This document shows, in pieces, positions 28,228 to 36,681 of a stretch of DNA of 64,000 nt. Origin of the DNA: Parvularcula bermudensis HTCC2503 (GTDB lineage Bacteria; Pseudomonadota; Alphaproteobacteria; Caulobacterales; Parvularculaceae). A model generated the notes under the pieces. The model was not told where the DNA came from, did no database searches, and saw only the letters and a program-made list of their open reading frames with translations. Numbering within the stretch: position 1 is the stretch's first letter; every line of letters begins with the position of its first letter. The position numbers and the translations under genes were made by a program. The stretch covers positions 558,001-622,000 of the forward strand of contig NC_014414.1 of the NCBI RefSeq assembly GCF_000152825.2. Reading direction: 5' to 3'.

Positions 28228-29036
28228 GCCGTTCCCCCTTCGCCGAAGGGCGACCCCGTCGCCGCTTCGTTATCCATACGCTCCAACTCGTCCTCTTCGA
28301 TCGTGCCGTAGGCCTCACGGATCCTCACCGCCAAGGCGAGCCCCACCGCTGTCGTTGCCACCCCAACGACGATCGCGGTCAGGATCAGCACATGCGGCAG
28401 AGGATTGGAATAGACCGCATCAAGACTTTCCGCGGGGATCGGCGAAGGATCAAGGGCGGGAACGGTGGCGGGAACGGTGGCGGCGCTGTCGGCACCATGG
28501 GCAAGGGTCGCCTCCCCCGGGTGCTCCCCAACGGACAGGACAATCTCCTCCCCCCCCGATGGCGGAGACAAGCGACCAGGTCTAAGCTCCGCCGATAAGG
28601 CGTTACTCGGCAGATCGGGCGCATCGTGGAGGCTGTCCCCCAGGACGGCCGAGCCTGCGCCCTCTGGCTGATCCGCCGCCCCCAGACTGTTGACCCGCGC
28701 ACCACTCGCATAGGCCGCGGCCTCGTCCTGGCTCAAGGCCGGGACGCCGCCATGGTCACTGTCTCCGTGCTGTCCCTCACCCATGGGGGCGTGATGGGGC
28801 TCATCATAGGGGGCGCCATGCCCGTTCGACTTCTCCTTTGAGGAGACCAAAATAGGCGCTGTCCCGCCGAACACCTTTCCTATCGTAATGTAAAAGATGA
28901 AAACCGAGGTCTGGAACACATTCAAGCCAATGACCGTCTTCACCAAATTTCCCCGGGCGAAGACGATATAAAGGCCCGTCATCATCAATATAATGACGAT
29001 CCAATAATTATAACGCGCAAGGATAAACTCAACCAT
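28224..29036 (-). CDS. mnhC: MrpC/NuoK-like antiporter subunit with a long hydrophilic insert
   Basis: A 270-residue protein in which the usual ~115-residue, three-helix MrpC is interrupted. Helix 1 and 2 are at about 10-55 (LYIVFARGNLVKTVIGLNVFQ), followed by GGTAPIL. Helix 3 resumes at YSNPLPHVLILTAIVVGVATTAV (about 209-233). Between them lie about 140 hydrophilic residues (about 65-208), starting His/Asp/Glu-rich (NGHGAPYDEPHHAPMGEGQH) and later rich in Ala, Pro, Gly, Ser. There is a tandem 12-bp duplication inside the insert at 28456-28479. Normally this loop is only a few residues. Confidence 0.9.
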   Translation of the reverse strand: MVEFILARYNYWIVIILMMTGLYIVFARGNLVKTVIGLNVFQTSVFIFYITIGKVFGGTAPILVSSKEKSNGHGAPYDEPHHAPMGEGQHGDSDHGGVPALSQDEAAAYASGARVNSLGAADQPEGAGSAVLGDSLHDAPDLPSNALSAELRPGRLSPPSGGEEIVLSVGEHPGEATLAHGADSAATVPATVPALDPSPIPAESLDAVYSNPLPHVLILTAIVVGVATTAVGLALAVRIREAYGTIEEDELERMDNEAATGSPFGEGGTA

Positions 29037-29039
29037 GCC

Positions 29040-29480
29040 CTACCACTCTTCGTCCCGCGGCTCGGGCTCCCGCCCTGAGAACGCGTAAAAAATTTGCAGC
29101 ATGGTGGCGGCCACGGCCAGCCCCACGCCAAGCTCGACGAAGAAGATCCCCATATGCTGTCCGGCATGGTGATGGCTGTCAGGCTGCAAAACGTCGTAGT
29201 CGAGATAGTTTCCGCCGAGGAGCAAGGTGAGAACACCCGTTCCGCCGTAAAGAAGAACCCCCATCGCCATCGCCCAGGGCAAGAGCGCAGGCGGCACGAC
29301 CTTCTTGGTTGCCACAAGGCCGAAGCCCAAAGCGTGGAGAATGAACGCCACAGCGAGGACGACCCCCGCCTGGAAACCGCCGCCCGGCCCATAGTCGCCG
29401 TGGAATTGGACATAAAAGGCAAAAAGGATTATCGGCGCGAACAATAATTTAATGGTGATGCGGAGGATTAGGTGGCCCAT
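29040..29480 (-). CDS. mnhB: Na+/H+ antiporter subunit B
   Basis: A 146-residue MnhB/MrpB domain protein with four membrane helices. The family landmark HGDYGPGGGFQAGVVLA is clear near residue 28-44. The loop before the last helix is His-rich (PDSHHHAGQHMG). It lies immediately before the MrpC-like gene (3-base gap) and abuts the DUF4040 gene upstream. Confidence 0.93.
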   Translation of the reverse strand: MGHLILRITIKLLFAPIILFAFYVQFHGDYGPGGGFQAGVVLAVAFILHALGFGLVATKKVVPPALLPWAMAMGVLLYGGTGVLTLLLGGNYLDYDVLQPDSHHHAGQHMGIFFVELGVGLAVAATMLQIFYAFSGREPEPRDEEW

Positions 29481-30158
29481 CTACCGTTCCTCCTTCACGC
29501 CGGTCTCTTCAACGACCATCTGCAACGGCTCGCCCTCGGGCGCTGCCAGATGCTGGGGCCGCTGGTCCGAGACATTCCGCCCCCCGCGCATCGACCCTGG
29601 GCCCAATAGCATCAAGCAGGCAAGCCCCGCCGTAAAGACGACCACCACCTCGCCAAAGGTATCGAACCCCCGATAACTCGCAAGAATCGCCGTGACGATG
29701 TTCGGCACGTCGATATCCTGTGGACTGTTTTCGAGATAAAGCCGCCCGACATGGGCGTTGGCCGGACTATTGGGGTCGCCGAAATGCGGCATATCAATGG
29801 TCGAATAGACGAGCCCCACCCCGACCACCCCCACAATAAGGAGGGGGAGGAACGCTCTTGTCCTCGACACTTTCTTCTCACGCCGCGATGCCAGCATCAT
29901 GCCCGAAAGGACGAGCACAGTGGAGACCCCCGCCCCGACCGCCGCCTCGGTAAAGGCCACGTCGACGGCGTCCATCAGCACGAAAAAGACAGCCGACAAA
30001 AGCGAGTAAATGCCAGACAGCATCGCCACGGCGAACAGCCGCCTTTGCACCACCATGGCAAAGGCGCACACCACCAATAAGGAGAGCAAAAAGACGTCGA
30101 GAGCGACAGTGGGGGAGAGCGGCGTATCAAAACCGCTTTCGATCGGCGTCGGCATCAT
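29481..30158 (-). CDS. DUF4040 / MbhD-MbhE-like subunit (MrpA C-terminal equivalent)
   Basis: A 225-residue membrane protein with about six helices. The N-terminal half (VFFVLMDAVDVAFTEAAVGAGVS in overlapping parts) is the DUF4040/MbhD domain, which corresponds to the first part of the MrpA C-terminal extension. The later part (SYRGFDTFGEVVVVFTAGL) matches the MbhE-type segment that precedes MrpB. The charged D-V-A-F-T-E-A-A-V-G motif is the likely ion-path element. It overlaps mnhG by 4 bases. Confidence 0.87.
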   Translation of the reverse strand: MMPTPIESGFDTPLSPTVALDVFLLSLLVVCAFAMVVQRRLFAVAMLSGIYSLLSAVFFVLMDAVDVAFTEAAVGAGVSTVLVLSGMMLASRREKKVSRTRAFLPLLIVGVVGVGLVYSTIDMPHFGDPNSPANAHVGRLYLENSPQDIDVPNIVTAILASYRGFDTFGEVVVVFTAGLACLMLLGPGSMRGGRNVSDQRPQHLAAPEGEPLQMVVEETGVKEER

Positions 30159-30523
30159 GCCTCCCTCTCTTCATCAATGGCTTCCATGGCATGATGGCTC
30201 TGGGCCGGTATCAATTTCGGCCCAAGCAAGGCGCGCTGTCCGCCAACGAAGGCGGCATGGGCGGCGGCGTGGGTGGACACCGGACTTGTCAGCACCAGGA
30301 AGACAAAAATCATGAAGAGTTTAATGGCGGTAATTAAATCCGGCGCCTGAAGCGCCATGGCCAGGAGGACCAGATCCGCGCCGAACGTGTCGGTAATCCC
30401 GGCGGCGTGAAGCCGTGTGTAGAAATCGGGGAAGCGCAAAATCCCCAATGAGCCGATGATGACCAGGGCGCCGCCGGCCAGCAACAGGACCCAGGAAAGG
30501 ATGTCGAGCACGATCTCGATCAT
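30155..30523 (-). CDS. mnhG: Na+/H+ antiporter subunit G
   Basis: A 122-residue MnhG/PhaG protein with three membrane helices. The landmark GSLGILRFPDFYTRLHAAGITDTFG (in overlapping parts) is the family signature. A ~35-residue hydrophilic C-terminal tail (HAAFVGGQRALLGPKLIPAQ) extends into the cytosol. Overlaps mnhF by 4 bases. Confidence 0.94.
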   Translation of the reverse strand: MIEIVLDILSWVLLLAGGALVIIGSLGILRFPDFYTRLHAAGITDTFGADLVLLAMALQAPDLITAIKLFMIFVFLVLTSPVSTHAAAHAAFVGGQRALLGPKLIPAQSHHAMEAIDEEREA

Positions 30524-30846
30524 GGCTCGGCCTTCTCCTCGGCGCTTTCGTCCATGGGAAAGCGGGCCATACCGCGCCCCCCCGACATCGCCGGCGTCAA
30601 ATTCTGGTAGCTGAAAAATTTCAGAACGGCGATCGTCGTGACGAAGTTCAGGAGGGCATAAAGAAGAGCGATATCGAGAAAGGCCGGACGATTAGTCAAA
30701 AAACCGATGACCCCCAACAACAAAACCGTCTTGGTACCGACACTATTCACCGCCAGCACCCGGTCGTACAGGGTCGGCCCGGCAATCGCGCGGATCATCA
30801 CGAGGCAAAGGGCAACGGCAATGGCGGCGGCAATGGCGACAAACAT
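30520..30846 (-). CDS. mnhF: Na+/H+ antiporter subunit F
   Basis: A 108-residue MnhF/MrpF protein with three membrane helices. Signature residues are RAIAGPTLYDRVLAVNSVGT and FLDIALLYALLNFVTTIAVLKF. The C-terminal tail is hydrophilic. It follows mnhE with one base between the genes and is translationally coupled to mnhG. Confidence 0.93.
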   Translation of the reverse strand: MFVAIAAAIAVALCLVMIRAIAGPTLYDRVLAVNSVGTKTVLLLGVIGFLTNRPAFLDIALLYALLNFVTTIAVLKFFSYQNLTPAMSGGRGMARFPMDESAEEKAEP

Positions 30847-30847
30847 T

Positions 30848-31402
30848 TCAGCTCCGCTCCTCCGCTAGCGCCCGTTGCGCGGCCCATTCGCGCCCCTCAG
30901 GCCCATCGAAGGCGCAGACACGCGCGCCCATATCCTCGATCGCGCCCAAATCCTCAGCGAAATCGTCACTGAGCGCATGGACCAAGACCTCACCGGTTGA
31001 GGTCAGATCGACCGTCACTGTCCCGGGGGTGAGCGTAATGGAATTGCCGAATATCGTCTTGCCAAGGTCGCTGGTCTGATGCGCTTTCACCCGGATCATC
31101 CGCGGTGAGAGGCGCATTTTGGGGCGCACCACCTCACGCGCAACGGCCAGGTTGGCCTTACCGATTTCCAGGGTCAGCCATAGCATATAGCTGACGATGC
31201 CGGGAAACACCCGGGTCGGCACCCCTTCGCCGTCCATCACGCCGGAGCGTAAGCAGAGCCAGACCGTAATCAGAACGCTGAACGCCCCCAGCATCACAAG
31301 GGTCGCTTTGTCGAAATATCCCGACAGGGCGAACCAGAGAAGGAAAAGGGCGCCGAGAAGCGCAAAAATCCGTCCGGCGATGCCTGTTAGGAACGACAGC
31401 AT
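30848..31402 (-). CDS. mnhE: Na+/H+ antiporter subunit E, first gene of the Mrp operon
   Basis: A 184-residue MnhE/MrpE protein. Two to three N-terminal membrane helices precede the soluble part, with the family pattern IGKANLAVAREVV and NSITLTPGTVTVDL. A C-terminal ~30-residue tail is unusual but modest. It is the promoter-proximal gene; the 188 bases before it up to the DUF2336 gene should hold the operon promoter, though I cannot pick a clear -35/-10 pair. Confidence 0.93.
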   Translation of the reverse strand: MLSFLTGIAGRIFALLGALFLLWFALSGYFDKATLVMLGAFSVLITVWLCLRSGVMDGEGVPTRVFPGIVSYMLWLTLEIGKANLAVAREVVRPKMRLSPRMIRVKAHQTSDLGKTIFGNSITLTPGTVTVDLTSTGEVLVHALSDDFAEDLGAIEDMGARVCAFDGPEGREWAAQRALAEERS

Positions 31403-31590
31403 GCAACCCTCACAGATCCCCGGGTCGGGACCAGTACCAGCTTACCCTCGGCAGCCCTTGCGGTGCCAGCGGGCAAGATCGCAACATTTTGCCGAAACGC
31501 AAGGGAGCACGCGCGACTTTCCGCGTGATGAGCTGGTTATGTCGCTATCTACCGCGGCGACATATGCCCCCTCCCCCTCGGGATTACGGC

Positions 31591-32754
31591 CTAAGGGGCG
31601 ACATCCTCGCGCGTGATCCGCATGCGCCAATCCCAATAGCGGAGGATGGTACGCGCATAGTCACGGGCCATGGAGTCGAACACGGCCACAGACTCTTCGA
31701 TGCTTAGATCGGTGATGCTCGCCCTGCTCCCATCGGTCGATTGAGCCAATTGCGCCTTCTCTAAAATCTGTCGGAAGGCGCCCCGGCTCACCCCAACCGA
31801 TTTTGCCATAACGGCAAAGGGTTCGGGGCCTTCGTCCATCATCACCCGGTGGGCCGTGGTGGCCTCGACGCCGGCAAGCAGGCCCGTCGCCTGGACCAAC
31901 TCGGGGCGCGGATGGGCACGGGCCCGAACCAGCATCTTCTCGACGACGTCGATCGAGACCGCCTCCCCATTCTTCCCGCGCGGGCGATGGCGGCGGTCAC
32001 ACAAGACCAGGATCCGCTTGACGACCAGATCCGGCTCAGGATCCGGAAAAACCTCGCAGAACAATTTCTTCAAGGCGTCCTGGACGACGGTCCGTTCGAT
32101 GGAAAAACGGGCGAGAATCTTCTGCCGATCCTCACTGCATAACCACCAGAACATCGTAAAGCCGTGCCGCGGCTGTAATTCCAGTCGCTGCATAAGCGGG
32201 CCGCAAATGGCCGGTTCGCTCATCGAGCGAGACACAAGTTCGTCGATCCGATATTCGGCGATCACCAATTCCTCACGCTGGAGCAGCTGGACAACCAGCG
32301 ACACATCGCCCTCTTCGAAGATAACATCCGCCACCACATCGGAAATCGAGATCCGCTGGGCGATGGCCCTTCGATGGGCCTCGCTCCGCCGGGCAGCCTC
32401 GATCAGCATGCCCTCCGGAATGGAGCGATACGCTTTGAGGAGGGGGCCTGCCACTTCGATCGGTTCAAGGAGAAGGCGCCGTAATAGCATGGCCGGCGGC
32501 GGCAGTACCTGGGCCAGCCGTTCGGCCACTTCGACACGGATCGCCAAGGTCACATCATGCAGCAGCTCATTGAGCATGTCGGCGGTGAAAGCCCGCTCAT
32601 GGTCATTTACCTGCCCCGAAGGCAGCGCAAGAACGTCGGTCAGGCGCCGTGCCAATTCGGTCCGCTGCGCAATATTGCCTGCGCCGCCGGACGCTTGGCC
32701 CGGCGCCTCCGGGGCGGAGGGCTGCAAATTATAAGCAGGTGCGGTGGTCATCAC
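31591..32754 (-). CDS. DUF2336 domain-containing protein
   Basis: A 387-residue soluble protein made of helical, HEAT-like repeats. Each repeat carries short patterns such as LLHDVTLAIRVEVAERLAQ and ISISDVVADVIFEEGDVSLV. This matches DUF2336, a family found mainly in alphaproteobacteria and of unknown function. A low-complexity Ala/Pro/Gly N-terminus (about 1-25) precedes the repeats. No catalytic motif or membrane helix is seen. It is monocistronic and divergent from a small lipoprotein gene. Confidence 0.82.
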   Translation of the reverse strand: MMTTAPAYNLQPSAPEAPGQASGGAGNIAQRTELARRLTDVLALPSGQVNDHERAFTADMLNELLHDVTLAIRVEVAERLAQVLPPPAMLLRRLLLEPIEVAGPLLKAYRSIPEGMLIEAARRSEAHRRAIAQRISISDVVADVIFEEGDVSLVVQLLQREELVIAEYRIDELVSRSMSEPAICGPLMQRLELQPRHGFTMFWWLCSEDRQKILARFSIERTVVQDALKKLFCEVFPDPEPDLVVKRILVLCDRRHRPRGKNGEAVSIDVVEKMLVRARAHPRPELVQATGLLAGVEATTAHRVMMDEGPEPFAVMAKSVGVSRGAFRQILEKAQLAQSTDGSRASITDLSIEESVAVFDSMARDYARTILRYWDWRMRITREDVAP

Positions 32755-32849
32755 CCCTTAGCTCTAGAAGCCAAGGCTTAAGAGCGCGTTTCCTCTGGCC
32801 AGGGCGGCAGGACCAAGCTACGCAAGGCAAACAGGAAAGGGGTCAGCTT

Positions 32850-33146
32850 ATGCGCCGCGCACTATTGATCGCGATGGGAGGCGGATTGGCCCTGGCCGGA
32901 TGCATGTCGACGCCGGTCGATACGGACGGCCCTTTCTATCCCTCAGGATTTTCTGATGGGTGCCGAACGGCCCAAGCGATCGATTCGAGTTTTGCGGTCG
33001 AGGATTATCGCGATAAAACCCTATTTGACAGCGAACCGAGCTACCGGACGGGCTATCGGGCCGGACTGGTTCAATGCGGTGACGCGACCGCCCCCGGATC
33101 CTTCCGGAATTTGGACGGCGATTTGGGCAATTGGAATAGTCTCTGA
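32850..33146 (+). CDS. small lipoprotein of unknown function
   Basis: A 98-residue exported lipoprotein: signal MRRALLIAMGGGLALAGC with the lipobox LAGC. The mature part has SGFSDGCRTAQ and SYRTGYRAGLVQC, each with one cysteine that could form a disulfide. The pattern 'F..GC.tg...y....yr.GY..G...C' resembles small alphaproteobacterial lipoproteins of unknown role. The ATG at 32850 has AGGAAAGGGG upstream and gives the signal; upstream in-frame codons overlap the DUF2336 gene. Confidence 0.78.
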   Translation: MRRALLIAMGGGLALAGCMSTPVDTDGPFYPSGFSDGCRTAQAIDSSFAVEDYRDKTLFDSEPSYRTGYRAGLVQCGDATAPGSFRNLDGDLGNWNSL

Positions 33147-33236
33147 TCCCCGTCATCCGCGCCGATGAGGTGGGGGCCTCGCGCCCTCGTTTTGCGCGGT
33201 GGTCTTCGCAGCTTTTTTTGAGAAAATTTTTCGCCT

Positions 33237-33262
33237 GGGCGGGCCGCATTAACCCCGCCGCC
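33237..33262 (+). terminator. possible hairpin after the small lipoprotein gene
   Basis: GGCGGG and CCCGCC form a 6-bp stem around a ~10-base loop in the 218-base gap before rpmF. No T-run follows closely, so function is unsure. I see nothing else in this gap. Confidence 0.3.
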
Positions 33263-33364
33263 TTAACCCCATTGCGCGGCACCCCCTTACCGCTGCCCTG
33301 ACCCCCGCGCCAGTCAAGGGCGCCAGGGCCCGGCCGGCATCGGCGGGGCGCTCTCGCGAGGGCC

Positions 33365-33547
33365 TTAGTCGTCCTGGGGCGGCAGGACCTGGCGGCCGCG
33401 ATAGGTGCCGGCCTTCAGGTCGATATGGTGGTTGCGGCGCAGATTGCCGCTCTCCCGGTCCTCAATGAAGGACGGGGCGCCCAGCGCATCATGGGCCCGG
33501 CGCATGCCGCGTTTGGCGCGGGTGACCTTACTCTTGGGGACAGCCAT
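33365..33547 (-). CDS. rpmF: 50S ribosomal protein L32
   Basis: A 60-residue L32: the N-terminus [20 protein letters not shown] is diagnostic, and the middle part [15 protein letters not shown]-like segment ([11 protein letters not shown] in part) fits alphaproteobacterial L32. The zinc-ribbon cysteines of some L32 forms are missing, as in most alphaproteobacteria. It is transcribed alone here, with no yceD or plsX beside it. Confidence 0.97.
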   Translation of the reverse strand: MAVPKSKVTRAKRGMRRAHDALGAPSFIEDRESGNLRRNHHIDLKAGTYRGRQVLPPQDD

Positions 33548-33818
33548 GGCGAGGCTCCTTCTCCTGGGTTCTGACCGAGGACGACCGACGCGGCGCCGCC
33601 GCCCCAGCCATCGGGGGTCGAAAAGACGCTGCCAATACGCGCCGCCCCGACAAAAGACAAGGCCCCGATGCGGCGGGCCCCTCCCCCCTCATCCCCCCTC
33701 ATCAGCGTAAAGAAAGACCCCGTTAAGCTTACTGAAAACCGATAAAAGACAATCCCTTAAAGTGACGGCTTTGAGACATCTGAAAGGGTAATCCTTGGGC
33801 AAGTTTCAAGGTGCTCTC

Positions 33819-34185
33819 ATGTCCCTTCGCGTTGCGTTCCCCCTCGCCGCTTTCCGCCGCCCTTTCCTGCTTGGGGGGCTCATCATCGCCGGAATGCTCG
33901 CCATCGCCCCCCCCCAAGGCCAGCGCCGCCGAGCCCATCGCCACGGTGCAGGACCTCGCCCGCGCCTCCTGGCCGATCCTGTCCCCGGCCCAGAAACGGC
34001 TCGTCGACCTCCTCGCCGAGGCCGCCTTCGAAGAAGAGCTCTCCCCCACCCAGCGGGCGCGCATCGGCGGCACCCCCAGCGCCCGCTTCACCAGCCTGCC
34101 CGAATGGCGCAAAACCGCCTTCCGCGGCATGGCCATCAAACAATTGGGGTTCGCCGCCCCAGACGCCCTCAGACAAGCCATCTAG
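33819..34185 (+). CDS. hypothetical secreted protein, frameshifted at a C9 tract
   Basis: The start frame (ATG 33819) encodes a good signal peptide, MSLRVAFPLAAF followed by LLGGLIIAGMLAIA. It then runs into nine consecutive C at 33907-33915 and leaves its frame. One C fewer joins the signal to PPKASAAEPIATVQDL in the other frame, placing the signal cleavage ASA-AEP exactly where expected, and then to SWPILSPAQKRLVDLLAEAAF and a natural stop at 34185. So the true protein is about 121 residues. This looks like a real slip, a phase-variable tract or a base-call error. Family unknown; the mature part is a short helical domain. Confidence 0.6.
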
Positions 34186-34310
34186 CGGCATTCTCTCGCG
34201 AAACAGGAACCGGTTCCTGCAAAGAAATGACGACAAAACAAGGCCCTAGAGACGCTTCACGACCAAGGGTGACCCGAAATAGCTCTAAGGGTTGACGCCG
34301 CAGTGACGCG

Positions 34311-35390
34311 CTATCCGCGCTTCGGCGACAGGCGGACCGTATGCCCCATTTTGCGCCCTGGCCGCTGGTCCGCCTTGCCGTACAGCGTCACCGCCAGACC
34401 GGGCGTACCAGCTAGGCGCGCCCAGTCGTCGACCTCTGCGCCGAGGATATTTTCCATCACCGCATCGCTATGACGATCCGTCAGCCCCAAAGGCCACCCC
34501 GCGACCGCCCGAATATGCTGTTCGAATTGCGAGGTGAGACAGGCCTCGTGGGTCCAATGCCCTGAATTGTGGACCCGCGGCGCCATTTCGTTGGCGATCA
34601 AGCCCGTTTCTTCCCCCCAAAAAAATTCAACCGCGAGAACGCCCACATAATCGAGGCTCATGAGGCAATTGCGCACCGCCGCTTGGGCAGCCGCCAGTGG
34701 CGCCGGCGGCAAGGATGCGGGCACGGTGGATCGCCGCAAAATCCCTCCCGCATGATCGTTCCGGGAGGGCTCGTAGAAGGCGACATCCCCCGCCTCCCCT
34801 CGCGCCCCGATCACGGAAAATTCGGCGGTGAAGGGCACCTTTTGTTCAAGCACGCACGGTTGGGTCAGCAGGTCGTCCACCGCGCCGAGCGGGGTGTCGG
34901 CCGACAACCGCTTCTGCCCTTTCCCGTCATAACCGAAGCGACGGGTCTTCAGGATCGCGTCAGGCCCAAGGCGCGCCAGGGCGGCCTCAAGATCCGATCG
35001 GCCGTCGACCTGTGCATGGGGCGCGGGCACGATCCCTTGCGCCTCAAGAAAGGCTTTTTCGGCGAGCCGGTCCTGACAGACCGCAAGGACTTTATCGTCT
35101 GGCCGCACCGGAACCCCGCGGTCGCGAAGAAAACTGACGGTTTGGGGGGGGATGTTTTCGAACTCGAAGGTCGCCGCATCGACCCCTTCCGCAAAAGCCG
35201 CCAGGGCATCTTCGTCATCATAGGCAGCGGGAACATGGTGAGCTGCCACCTGCGCCGCGGGCGGGGACGTTTCGGGCGAAAAGGTGTGCACTCGGAAGCC
35301 AAGACGCGCAGCAGCGGTCGCCAACATGCGGCCCAGCTGGCCCGCCCCCAAAATGCCGATTGTCGCCCCGGGGCTGAGCGCGCCGTTCAT
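34311..35390 (-). CDS. purK: N5-carboxyaminoimidazole ribonucleotide synthase
   Basis: ATP-grasp enzyme converting AIR and bicarbonate to N5-CAIR in purine synthesis. From ATG 35390 it is 359 residues, starting [14 protein letters not shown]. The grasp fold shows [14 protein letters not shown], with the ATP site ending [25 protein letters not shown] in overlapping parts. Its start overlaps the purE stop by 4 bases, so PurE and PurK are co-translated. An upstream in-frame extension overlaps purE and is not real. Confidence 0.96.
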   Translation of the reverse strand: MNGALSPGATIGILGAGQLGRMLATAAARLGFRVHTFSPETSPPAAQVAAHHVPAAYDDEDALAAFAEGVDAATFEFENIPPQTVSFLRDRGVPVRPDDKVLAVCQDRLAEKAFLEAQGIVPAPHAQVDGRSDLEAALARLGPDAILKTRRFGYDGKGQKRLSADTPLGAVDDLLTQPCVLEQKVPFTAEFSVIGARGEAGDVAFYEPSRNDHAGGILRRSTVPASLPPAPLAAAQAAVRNCLMSLDYVGVLAVEFFWGEETGLIANEMAPRVHNSGHWTHEACLTSQFEQHIRAVAGWPLGLTDRHSDAVMENILGAEVDDWARLAGTPGLAVTLYGKADQRPGRKMGHTVRLSPKRG

Positions 35391-35902
35391 GGGTGCAATG
35401 GCTCCTGCGGCGGCATGTCGACAACACTCTCGGTCTGCGCCGCGCGCCAAGCCCCAAGACGGGCCGCAAGATCGGCATCCCCCAAGGCGAGGATTTGCGC
35501 CGCCAGGAGACCCGCGTTCTTCGCGCCCGCCGCCCCGATGGCGAGGGTACCGACCGGAACGCCGCCGGGCATTTGCACGATGGAAAGGAGGCTATCGAGG
35601 CCGGACAGCGAGGAACTTTTCACCGGCACACCCAACACCGGCAAAGGCGTCAGGGCCGCAACCATTCCTGGCAAATGGGCCGCGCCGCCGGCACCGGCGA
35701 TAATCACCTTCGTGCCGCGTGACGCCGCCTCTTTTGCAAAGCCGAAGAGACGATCGGGCGTACGATGGGCGGAAACGATGAGGTCGTCGTGAGCAACGGC
35801 AAGGTCATCGAGGATGGCCGCAGCTTCGCCCATTGTCGGCCAATCGCTCGTTGAGCCCATGACGATGGCCACAGGGGCGGCATCGGGGGAAGAGACGACC
35901 AT
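35387..35902 (-). CDS. purE: N5-carboxyaminoimidazole ribonucleotide mutase
   Basis: Class I PurE, 171 residues, which rearranges N5-CAIR to CAIR. The active-site loop [16 protein letters not shown] and the core SAHRTPDRL are intact, as is [14 protein letters not shown]. It is the first gene of the purE-purK pair; the region upstream to 36111 is 209 bases and should hold its promoter. Confidence 0.97.
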   Translation of the reverse strand: MVVSSPDAAPVAIVMGSTSDWPTMGEAAAILDDLAVAHDDLIVSAHRTPDRLFGFAKEAASRGTKVIIAGAGGAAHLPGMVAALTPLPVLGVPVKSSSLSGLDSLLSIVQMPGGVPVGTLAIGAAGAKNAGLLAAQILALGDADLAARLGAWRAAQTESVVDMPPQEPLHP

Positions 35903-36111
35903 CCGTAAAATCCTTGGTCCACGCGCGAAAAACGGGGTCTATACCGAGAGCCGTCGACCTTGTGGAGAGGCAATCTCAGCCGGACAGGATCGGCAAGGCG
36001 GCGATCCCCGGGAATTCGTAAGATTTGAGCTAAATCGCCATCGCGCGCCCAACCGCGGCGCAAGGTCTTTATGGCAGATCACCGCCTGACTACGCACGAG
36101 GAGGCGAGGCC

Positions 36112-36681
36112 ATGAACGAGCACATGATCGCAGCGATCCGTCGACAATTCCCAGCGACCGAAACGGCGAGCTCTTCTCTCGACAAGCTCCTCACCGAACG
36201 CCGCCCCGTCGGTCAGGAGTCCCTCATCGAGAAATTGGCGCGGCTTGAGCAAGAACGCCTACGCATTCAGGGCGCCGAGGGGCTGCCCCGTCTGCGGATA
36301 CTCGGCAAGGAGCCTTTTTTGCGCCTCATGGCGGGGTTGAGCGGAACGCCGCGGGCCAATGGGTGCCTCGCCCGCATCGAACTGACCGGCCTTGCCCCGA
36401 TAAGTGCGGCGCATGGCGACGAGGCCGCGGCGGAATTGACCGATTTCCTCGGTCAATGGATGCGTGCCTATTTGCGGGAAAGCGATGTGCTGGGCCGGAT
36501 CGGCCCTCAGAGCTATGCGGCCTTTCTCCCCCAGGCCAGAAAGGGGGGCACAGAAACAAAGCTCGCCCAGCTCGCCTGGCGGCTTGGGCGTACCCCCTGC
36601 ACACAGGGTCTTGGCAACCTGGGCCTTGACCTCGTCTCACAGGTGGTGCCGGTCGGGCCCCATGCCCAACTGACCCTCTAA
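36112..36681 (+). CDS. degenerate GGDEF-like protein
   Basis: A 189-residue protein. The C-terminal two-thirds resembles a GGDEF domain: LARIELTGLAPISAAHGDEAAAELTDF matches the substrate helix, and DVLGRIGPQSYAAFLP (residues 125-140) sits where the R-x-GGDEF-F site should be. The catalytic GGDEF is replaced by IGPQSY, so it should not make cyclic-di-GMP; a binding or regulatory role is possible. The N-terminal ~60 residues are helical. Its stop overlaps the convergent pgi stop by 4 bases. The family call is by pattern and is moderate. Confidence 0.65.
   Translation: MNEHMIAAIRRQFPATETASSSLDKLLTERRPVGQESLIEKLARLEQERLRIQGAEGLPRLRILGKEPFLRLMAGLSGTPRANGCLARIELTGLAPISAAHGDEAAAELTDFLGQWMRAYLRESDVLGRIGPQSYAAFLPQARKGGTETKLAQLAWRLGRTPCTQGLGNLGLDLVSQVVPVGPHAQLTL

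Noticed and set aside
27139-28311. A 390-codon open frame opposite the mnhD and mnhC genes
   Set aside because: It is very rich in Arg, His, Gln and Gly, typical of an antisense shadow of membrane-protein codons; no recognisable domain.
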